Positions 1-4,563 of a stretch of DNA of 5,826 bases are shown one piece after another. The stretch spans positions 1 through 5,826 of the forward strand of contig WFYM01000053.1 in assembly GCA_015490115.1 (NCBI GenBank), written 5' to 3'. This stretch comes from Aquificaceae bacterium (GTDB lineage: Bacteria; Aquificota; Aquificia; Aquificales; Aquificaceae). Made by a program: the position numbers and the translations under genes. The notes below the pieces were generated by a model that was not told where the DNA came from, ran no database searches, and saw only the letters and a list, made by a program, of their open reading frames with translations. Positions within the stretch are counted from its first letter, which is position 1; each line of letters begins with the position of its first letter.

Positions 1-252
1 GAGGAGATACTCAACGCTTTGAAGTCCGGGGACACCTCACCCCTCAGGAACGTCCTCGGAGATTTAGCCTGCGAGATATACCCCGAGATAGGCGAGGTTG
101 TGAGGTTTCTGAGGGACCTCGGTCTTGAACCCCTTGTCAGCGGGACCGGTTCTGCAGTATTCTATATAGGTAATGTGATCCCTGAGGTGGAGAAGGGTTC
201 CCGCCTCAGGGGCTGGAGGGTCTTCGAGGTTAAAAGCTGGCTTGGGGCGTAG
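1..252 (+). CDS. ispE: 4-diphosphocytidyl-2-C-methyl-D-erythritol kinase (IspE), C-terminal part, 5' truncated by the window edge
   Basis: The frame is open from base 1 and encodes the last 83 residues up to a TAG stop at 250-252. IspE is a cytosolic GHMP-family kinase that phosphorylates CDP-methylerythritol with ATP in the non-mevalonate isoprenoid pathway. The visible part holds a stretch resembling the IspE 'ND-E..-fP.i' region (LGDLACEIYPEIGEVV) and, about 20 residues later, the GHMP motif 3 glycine loop, VSGTGSAVFYIG, normally MSGSGxxVF. The substrate-binding lysine and the ATP loop lie off the window, so activity cannot be judged here. The neighbours, tRNA-Gln then prs, match the ispE context in proteobacteria and argue against another GHMP kinase such as homoserine kinase. 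Oddity: the stop codon is bases 8-10 of the following tRNA. Confidence 0.82.
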   Translation, partial: EEILNALKSGDTSPLRNVLGDLACEIYPEIGEVVRFLRDLGLEPLVSGTGSAVFYIGNVIPEVEKGSRLRGWRVFEVKSWLGA

Positions 253-318
253 CTCAACTGGCAGAGCACCGGACTTTGGATCCGGGGGTTCCAGGTTCGA
301 GTCCTGGCGCCCCAGCCA
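243..318 (+). tRNA. tRNA-Gln (anticodon UUG), CCA encoded
   Basis: A complete 76-nt cloverleaf can be folded by hand. The acceptor stem 243-249 (TGGGGCG) pairs with 308-314 (CGCCCCA). The D stem is 252-255 with 264-267, and the anticodon stem is 269-273 with 281-285. The seven-base loop CTTTGGA has anticodon TTG at 276-278. The variable loop is 286-290. The T stem is 291-295 with 303-307 and its loop is TTCGAGT. All stems pair perfectly. The discriminator is G315 and CCA is encoded at 316-318. Anticodon UUG reads CAA, and CAG by wobble. The first acceptor pair is U-A, a weak first pair seen in glutamine tRNAs. The 5' ten bases overlap the end of ispE, and no terminator separates the tRNA from prs, so it probably matures from a polycistronic transcript. 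Confidence 0.98.
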
Positions 319-330
319 AAATAATTAGCC

Positions 331-1269
331 ATGAGCAGACCCCTCAAGATACTCACGGGGACAGCGAACAGACCCTTAGCTGAGGAGGTGGCTGAATACC
401 TAGGCGTTCCCCTCTCGGATATGCTGGTGACCAAGTTCAGCGACGGGGAGGTGAGGGTCCAGATAAACGAGTCTATAAGGGGTGCGGACGTATACGTGAT
501 ACAGCCCCTCTCTTACCCGGCTAACCAGCACATAATGGAGCTTCTCCTCATAGTGGACGCCCTGAAGAGGTCCTCCGCCGGCAGGATAACCGCTGTCATA
601 CCCTACTTCGCCTACGCGAGGCAAGACAGACAGGACAGACCCAGAACTCCCGTGAGCGCGAGGGTCCTCGCGGACCTGATAACGGTGGTCGGGACCCAAA
701 GGGTGGTGACCATAGACCTCCACTCGCCCCAGATACAGGGCTTCTTCAACATACCCGTCGACCACCTCTCAGCCCTCCCTGTCCTTTACGAGTATCTTAG
801 GAAGAACATAATCCTCGAAAACCCGGTGGTGGTTTCTCCCGACGCCGGAGGTGTCGAGAGGGCGAGACAGCTCGCCAACAGGCTAGGCTGCGGTATAGCG
901 ATCATATACAAGAGGAGACCGGAACCCAACAAGGCTGAGGTCCTCGACGTGGTAGGTGAGATAGAAGGTAAGGAGGCGATAATAGTTGACGACCTGATAG
1001 ACACAGCGGGGACCATGGTGGCTGCAGCGAACATGCTCATAAACAAGGGGGCGAAAAGGGTGATAGCCTGTGCGACCCACGGTGTCCTCTCCGGTCCCGC
1101 CGTCGACAGACTAACCGACTCCCCCATAGAGCAGGTGATAATAACGAACACCATACCTGTAGAAGACAAGATGTTCAGCAAGCTGAAAGTTGTCTCGGTA
1201 GCTCCCCTCCTCGGAGAAGCCATAAGGAGGATACACGAGGAGGAGTCTGTAAGCTCACTTTTCACTTAA
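331..1269 (+). CDS. prs: Ribose-phosphate pyrophosphokinase (PRPP synthase, class I)
   Basis: The 312-residue product, the usual length, transfers diphosphate from ATP to ribose 5-phosphate to make PRPP for purine, pyrimidine, NAD, histidine and tryptophan synthesis. It is cytosolic and normally a hexamer. Visible family landmarks are KFSDGE near residue 35, PYFAYARQDR at 91-100, the ATP/metal-binding His131 in DLHSPQIQGFF, SPDAGG at 169-174, and the catalytic-loop YKRR at 193-196 with Lys194 and Arg196. The ribose-phosphate/PRPP loop VDDLIDTAGTM is at 219-229. These positions coincide with E. coli numbering, so nothing is missing. ATG 331 is the only sensible start, 12 nt after the tRNA CCA end. 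No Shine-Dalgarno sequence precedes it. The gene probably shares its transcript with ispE and tRNA-Gln. Its TAA overlaps the stop of the convergent EAL-HDOD gene. Confidence 0.98.
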   Translation: MSRPLKILTGTANRPLAEEVAEYLGVPLSDMLVTKFSDGEVRVQINESIRGADVYVIQPLSYPANQHIMELLLIVDALKRSSAGRITAVIPYFAYARQDRQDRPRTPVSARVLADLITVVGTQRVVTIDLHSPQIQGFFNIPVDHLSALPVLYEYLRKNIILENPVVVSPDAGGVERARQLANRLGCGIAIIYKRRPEPNKAEVLDVVGEIEGKEAIIVDDLIDTAGTMVAAANMLINKGAKRVIACATHGVLSGPAVDRLTDSPIEQVIITNTIPVEDKMFSKLKVVSVAPLLGEAIRRIHEEESVSSLFT

Positions 1270-2474
1270 AGGTCAAGGCTCGCATAATCTTGAAGAGCCT
1301 GCGTTTGGATCTCCAAAACCCGTTGGAGGGAGAGATCGTAGCTCCTCACGATCTTCAAAACAGCTCTCAAGTTACCCCTATGGACGCACTCGACCAATGT
1401 AAGCAGGTCCCCGAGGGGACCGCTCCTTTTCAGGACCGCCTCCCTTATCTCCTCCTCAACGAGGATGGACCTTAAGACCTCCTCTTTCGGGACGCAGAGG
1501 AGAACGTCAACGAGGGAGAGAACTCCGGTTATGAAAGCCCTGTCCGAGATTTCTTTGTCTCCGAAGACTTCATTTGCGAGCCTTTCCATGAAAAAGCCCC
1601 TGATCGACGCCTCCTCGAAGAGTGGGTCCGAGGTGAAGTCCTCCGTCCTCAAGGAGTACATGAGTACGAGGACCCACCTCATCAGGTTCTTGTAGCCGAG
1701 CATCAGGATCGCGTGCCTTATGGACCTTAAAGGCTGTCTGAGGGAGTAGTAGGCGGAGTTCAAGAGCTGGAGTAGCTTCACCGAGAGGTCGGAGAACCTC
1801 TTGAACACCTTCTCCACTTCCTTTACCTCAGCCTCCCGCGAGAGGAGGTTGTAAAGACTTATGAGTGCTGTGTAGTGGGGTTCAACGGTCTTGGAGGAGA
1901 GTATCTGAGGCTCTTGGAAGAAGTAACCCTGAAAGTAGTCGAAGCCGAGTTCGAAGCAAACCCTGAACATCTCGTATGTTTCCACCTTCTCCGCTACGGT
2001 CTTTACACCGAACCTCTTCACAAGGCGGAGGATCTCCTTCAGCCCCTCCCTGTCCTGTCCTAAGGTGTCTATCTTCACGTAGTCGACTATCTTCAAATAC
2101 GGGATGAGCTTCTCCGAATAGGTGAAGTCGTCGAGGGAAAGCTCGTATCCCATCTCCTTGAGCCTTACCATGTCATCGAGGAACTCCCCACTGAAGACGG
2201 AAGTCTCCAGTATCTCAAAGCCTATTTTGTTGGAAGGCAGAAAACCGGCGACGCTGAGTATGTCGGAGGTCTGGTCTATGTTCACAAAACCCTTCCTGTT
2301 CTTCAGCACGTTTCCAAAGGAGCTTATGAGACCGTCTATTACCCTGAAGGTAGCCTGCTTCCCGTTTTCGATCTCAGCTTCTCCTGAAAACCCCGTCCTG
2401 AAGAGAAGCTCGTAGGCGAAGATCTTGCCTTCCCTGTCTATGATGGGCTGACGTGCTAAGAACAGCCTTGTCAC
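1266..2474 (-). CDS. EAL-HDOD (YuxH/CdgJ-type) signalling protein
   Basis: The 402-residue soluble protein has an N-terminal EAL-like domain (about 1-195) and a C-terminal HDOD domain (about 200-395), with no membrane segment or signal peptide. EAL domains hydrolyse or sense cyclic-di-GMP; HDOD domains are HD-related helical regulatory modules. Its start resembles the family ARQPIFD...YELL opening: ARQPIID at 7-13 and YELLFR at 21-26, so the signature reads ELL. Residues matching the metal and substrate positions of active EAL enzymes are present: Glu22, Asn65, Glu87, Asp115/Asp116, Lys134, Glu162 and Gln182. The DFGTGYSS-type loop 6 is replaced by DDFTYSEKL. The HDOD part shows LLQLLNSAYYSLRQ then HAILMLGYKNLMRW at about 234-267. 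The start is GTG at 2472-2474. AGGAG ends only 2 nt upstream, and an ATG one base earlier is followed at once by TGA. It stands antisense within a translation gene cluster. Its target and catalytic activity are unknown. Confidence 0.9.
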   Translation of the reverse strand: MTRLFLARQPIIDREGKIFAYELLFRTGFSGEAEIENGKQATFRVIDGLISSFGNVLKNRKGFVNIDQTSDILSVAGFLPSNKIGFEILETSVFSGEFLDDMVRLKEMGYELSLDDFTYSEKLIPYLKIVDYVKIDTLGQDREGLKEILRLVKRFGVKTVAEKVETYEMFRVCFELGFDYFQGYFFQEPQILSSKTVEPHYTALISLYNLLSREAEVKEVEKVFKRFSDLSVKLLQLLNSAYYSLRQPLRSIRHAILMLGYKNLMRWVLVLMYSLRTEDFTSDPLFEEASIRGFFMERLANEVFGDKEISDRAFITGVLSLVDVLLCVPKEEVLRSILVEEEIREAVLKRSGPLGDLLTLVECVHRGNLRAVLKIVRSYDLSLQRVLEIQTQALQDYASLDL

Positions 2475-2481
2475 ATCTCCT

Positions 2482-2487
2482 ATTATA
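2482..2487 (-). promoter_or_regulatory. Possible -10 box for the EAL-HDOD gene
   Basis: On the minus strand this reads TATAAT, a perfect -10 hexamer. I see no acceptable -35 at 15-18 bp and no TG extension. Initiation about 7 nt downstream would fall near 2475, directly against the GTG start, giving an almost leaderless message that lacks the AGGAG. An alternative minus-strand box, TATACC at 2490-2495, would start the RNA near 2483 and keep the AGGAG. Which one is used cannot be decided from sequence. Confidence 0.45.
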
Positions 2488-2497
2488 CTGGTATAAT
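2482..2497. repeat. Perfect inverted repeat, 7-bp arms with 2-bp centre, spanning the divergent -10 boxes
   Basis: The sequence ATTATAC-TG-GTATAAT has perfectly complementary 7-bp arms; the flanking T at 2481 and T at 2498 break the symmetry. Each arm contains a TATAAT -10 hexamer for one strand. It could simply reflect two back-to-back promoters, or be a binding site for a dimeric regulator. The sequence alone does not separate these. Confidence 0.75.
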
Positions 2498-2516
2498 TTC
2501 CAATTCGGCGGAGTTC

Positions 2517-2523
2517 GGAGGTG
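2517..2523 (+). promoter_or_regulatory. Ribosome binding site of rplY that fixes its start
   Basis: GGAGGTG stands 4 to 6 nt before ATG 2528 and is a strong Shine-Dalgarno match. It shows that translation starts at 2528 and not at the in-frame ATG at 2453, which lies upstream of the predicted transcription start. Confidence 0.85.
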
Positions 2524-2527
2524 GTCT

Positions 2528-3127
2528 ATGAAGCGCGTGAAGGTAAAGCTCCTTCCGAGGACACCCGGAAAGAAGAGCGAGCTGAAACGCATGAGAAGGG
2601 AGGGCTACATACCCGTCGAGATCTACGGGAAGGGTGTCGAGAACGCCCACGCTTGGATCTCAGCTAAAGACTTCCTCTCCTTACCCCACGGGGAGACCTT
2701 CCTCATGGAGGTGGAGCTAAACGGCGAGAGGAGGCTCTGCATACTCAAGGACGTCCAATACGGTTGGCTCGGTGATAACCCTATACACGTGGACCTCTAC
2801 GACCTTGCCAACGTCAAAGAGATAGAAGTTGAGGTTCCTATAGAGTTCGTGGGAACGCCGGCGGGTGTTGAACTCGGAGGGACCTTCGAAGCCCTAATGC
2901 ACACGCTAACCGTGAAGGCTAAACCCTCCGAACTCCCCGACAGGATAGTTGTGGACGTGAGCGGTCTCGGTCTCGGTGACGCTATTCACGTCAGAGACAT
3001 AAAGGCTCCTGAAGGTTGCGTCATCCTCGACAACCCCGAAGAGACGGTAGCCATAGTCATAGAACCCGAGGAGGAGGCGACGGAGGAGGCGGAGAAGGAG
3101 GAGGGTGAAACTTCCCAGACCTCTTGA
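2528..3127 (+). CDS. rplY: 50S ribosomal protein bL25, long CTC/TL5 type
   Basis: The 199-residue product has the two-domain plan of CTC/TL5 proteins and is longer than the single-domain E. coli L25 (94 residues). The N-terminal domain (about 1-92) binds 5S rRNA in the large subunit. It carries the family's RREGxIPxxxYG box at 23-34 and the VQYGWLGDNPIHVDLY segment around 76-91. The C-terminal TL5 domain follows, with PAGVELGG at 111-118 and VDVSGLGLGDAIHVRDI at about 142-158. The last 20 residues are an acidic tail rich in Glu (about 180-195), common in this family. ATG 2528 is chosen because of the strong ribosome binding site and because MKRVKV matches a family-like N-terminus. The gene has its own promoter and its TGA overlaps the ATG of pth by one base. 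Confidence 0.96.
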   Translation: MKRVKVKLLPRTPGKKSELKRMRREGYIPVEIYGKGVENAHAWISAKDFLSLPHGETFLMEVELNGERRLCILKDVQYGWLGDNPIHVDLYDLANVKEIEVEVPIEFVGTPAGVELGGTFEALMHTLTVKAKPSELPDRIVVDVSGLGLGDAIHVRDIKAPEGCVILDNPEETVAIVIEPEEEATEEAEKEEGETSQTS

Positions 3128-3702
3128 TGATACGCTTGGTTGTAGGTCTCGGCAACCCGGGGAAGGAATACGAAAACACACGCCACAACGTGGGCTTTAT
3201 GGTAGTCGACGAGGTCCTGAGGAGGTTCAAGGTAAAGGACTTAAAAGAGGAAGCCCTGTCCCTCGTTGCCAAGTTGAGGATGGGCGGGAGGGAGGTGGTC
3301 TTTGCGAAACCCCAGACATACATGAACAACTCAGGTCTTGCTGTTGAGAACCTCCTCGACGAGTTCTCCTTAGCTCCTGAGGAGATGCTCGTCGTTTACG
3401 ACGACCTCGACCTTCCCCTCGGCATGACGAGGCTCCGCCTCGAGGGTAGCTCGGGCGGACACAAAGGTGTTGAGTCTATAATAAGCACCATAAGGACCCA
3501 GAGGTTCCCGCGCCTCAGGGTAGGTATAGGGAGACCGAAAAGGAAGGAGGAGGTGGTGAGCTATGTTCTTTCTCCTTTCTCAAAGGAGGAGTGGGAGGTG
3601 ATGAGGGTGGCTATAAGGAAGGCTTCGGAGTGCGTCGTGAGATCCGTGGAACGTTCCCCCGAAGACGCTATGGAGTTTTGCAACAGAAGGGACGTCACAT
3701 GA
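3127..3702 (+). CDS. pth: Peptidyl-tRNA hydrolase (bacterial Pth type)
   Basis: The 191-residue enzyme recycles peptidyl-tRNAs that drop off ribosomes by cleaving the ester bond between peptide and tRNA. It acts as a cytosolic monomer. The catalytic His20 sits in TRHNVGF, Asn10 in GLGNPG, the YMNNSG box spans about 65-70, and the catalytic-support Asp92 is in YDDLDLP. The tRNA/peptide-binding GGHNG box reads GGHKG at 110-114, so Lys113 replaces the asparagine that is Asn114 in E. coli. Length and order are normal. ATG 3127 overlaps the rplY stop as TGATG, indicating translational coupling. A TTG at 3124 would add only one Met and is less likely. No Shine-Dalgarno sequence is close; purine-rich GGAGG repeats encoding the rplY acidic tail end 18 nt upstream. 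The 3' end overlaps convergent accD by 8 bp. Confidence 0.97.
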   Translation: MIRLVVGLGNPGKEYENTRHNVGFMVVDEVLRRFKVKDLKEEALSLVAKLRMGGREVVFAKPQTYMNNSGLAVENLLDEFSLAPEEMLVVYDDLDLPLGMTRLRLEGSSGGHKGVESIISTIRTQRFPRLRVGIGRPKRKEEVVSYVLSPFSKEEWEVMRVAIRKASECVVRSVERSPEDAMEFCNRRDVT

Positions 3703-4534
3703 TGCACCTCTTGGCGTAGAAGGTAAGGTCGAGGAGCTTGGCAAGGGTTCTCTTCAGGTCCCTCCTGTGGACCACCATGTCCACCATACCCTTTTCCAGA
3801 AGAAACTCAGCCCTTTGGAAGCCTTCCGGTAGCTTCTGCTTTATGGTCTGCTCGATCACCCTCGGTCCTGCAAAGCCGATGAGGGCTTTCGGCTCAGCTA
3901 TTATTATGTCTCCGAGGAAGGCGAAGCTCGCAGCGACCCCGCCCGTCGTCGGGTTTGCGAGGACCGTAATGTAAGGGACACCAGCCTCTTTCAGGAGGCT
4001 AACACCGAAGGTGGTCTTTGCCATCTGCATGAGGGAAACTATACCCTCCTGCATCCTCGCACCTCCGGAGCATGTGACGGCGATGAGGGGTATCCTCTCC
4101 TTTGCTGAAAGCTCGCAGGACCTGAAGAACCTCTCCCCGACCACCGAACCCATGCTCCCCCCTATGAAGCCGAAGTCCATAACAGCGAGGACCACACCCC
4201 TCCCCTCCAAACTCCCCCTCACAACGACCATAGCTTCGCTGAGACCCGTCTCCTTGGAAGCCTTCTTCAACCTGTCCTTGTAGCTCACAGCATCTTTGAA
4301 GTTCAAAGGGTCGGCGGGCTTTATCTCCTCAAACATCTTCTCCGCACTGTCCTCGTCGAGCAGGTGTTCGAGCCTCTCCACCGCGGAGAGGGGGAAGTGG
4401 TGGTCGCACTTGGGACAGACTTTTAGGTTCCTCTTGAGATCGGGGACGTATAGGAGGGTCTTGCACTCCGGACACTTGGTCCAGAGGCTCTCCTCCTCTT
4501 CCTTTCTTCTGAAGAGCCTTCGGAGAAGTCCCAT
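3695..4534 (-). CDS. accD: Acetyl-CoA carboxylase carboxyltransferase subunit beta
   Basis: The 279-residue subunit pairs with AccA to move the carboxyl group from carboxybiotin-AccB to acetyl-CoA, forming malonyl-CoA, the first committed step of fatty-acid synthesis in the cytosol. Numbered from ATG 4534, a zinc ribbon with Cys21, Cys24, Cys40 and Cys43 (CPEC...CPKC) opens the protein. The crotonase-fold carboxyltransferase core follows, with FGFIGGSMGS at 121-130, CSGGARMQEG at 155-164, ANPTTGGV at 193-200 and GFAGPRVIEQ at 220-229. Length is normal for AccD. The ATG at 4532-4534 gives MGLLRRLFRRK, a usual basic start; an in-frame TTG at 4540 would add two residues and has no better ribosome site. 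No Shine-Dalgarno sequence is visible, so it may be almost leaderless. It diverges from the methyltransferase gene and converges on pth with an 8-bp overlap. Confidence 0.97.
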   Translation of the reverse strand: MGLLRRLFRRKEEEESLWTKCPECKTLLYVPDLKRNLKVCPKCDHHFPLSAVERLEHLLDEDSAEKMFEEIKPADPLNFKDAVSYKDRLKKASKETGLSEAMVVVRGSLEGRGVVLAVMDFGFIGGSMGSVVGERFFRSCELSAKERIPLIAVTCSGGARMQEGIVSLMQMAKTTFGVSLLKEAGVPYITVLANPTTGGVAASFAFLGDIIIAEPKALIGFAGPRVIEQTIKQKLPEGFQRAEFLLEKGMVDMVVHRRDLKRTLAKLLDLTFYAKRCIM

Positions 4535-4545
4535 GCGCAAAAAGA

Positions 4546-4551
4546 AGTATA
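4546..4551 (-). promoter_or_regulatory. Possible -10 box for accD
   Basis: The minus strand reads TATACT, four to five bases from the ideal -10 in the only AT-rich stretch upstream of accD. Initiation 7 nt downstream would fall near 4539, about 5 nt before ATG 4534. No convincing -35 is present; the weak candidate lies inside the divergent gene. Support is position and composition only. Confidence 0.4.
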
Positions 4552-4553
4552 AA
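4548..4553 (+). promoter_or_regulatory. Possible -10 box for the rRNA methyltransferase gene
   Basis: TATAAA on the plus strand overlaps the accD -10 by four bases (ATA core shared). Initiation would fall near 4560, leaving a leader of only about 4 nt before ATG 4564. No clear -35 is visible upstream in the accD 5' coding end. The downstream TAAAAT at 4555-4560 fits the hexamer well but would start the RNA past the ATG. Confidence 0.4.
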
Positions 4554-4563
4554 CTAAAATAGG

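Larger units (their letters stand above)
2468..2497 (+). promoter_or_regulatory. Promoter for rplY-pth (-35 TTGTCA, extended -10 TGGTATAAT)
   Basis: A sigma-70-type promoter is visible. TTGTCA at 2468-2473 matches five of six bases of TTGACA. An 18-bp spacer follows, then TATAAT at 2492-2497 with a TGn extension (TGG at 2489-2491). Transcription should start near 2504, giving a leader of roughly 24 nt. The -35 lies inside the first codons of the divergent EAL-HDOD gene. This promoter replaces the upstream read-through that rplY would normally receive from prs. Confidence 0.8.

Noticed and set aside
162..434. A 90-codon minus-strand frame across the tRNA gene.
   Set aside because: It includes the antisense of tRNA-Gln, yielding the WGARTRTWNPRIQS-like peptide that is a well-known false translation of tRNA genes.
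786..1265. A 159-codon minus-strand frame opposite prs.
   Set aside because: It is a shadow of prs, with a Ser/Thr/Leu-rich protein and no ribosome site. Prs carries all expected motifs.
2453..2527. An in-frame upstream ATG that would add 25 residues to bL25.
   Set aside because: It lies upstream of the predicted transcription start, has no ribosome site, and adds residues not expected of the family. GGAGGTG at 2517-2523 marks ATG 2528.
4535..4540. TTG start giving accD two more residues (Met-Arg).
   Set aside because: ATG 4534 is the better codon, gives the usual kind of N-terminus, and neither has a ribosome site. The difference is only two residues.
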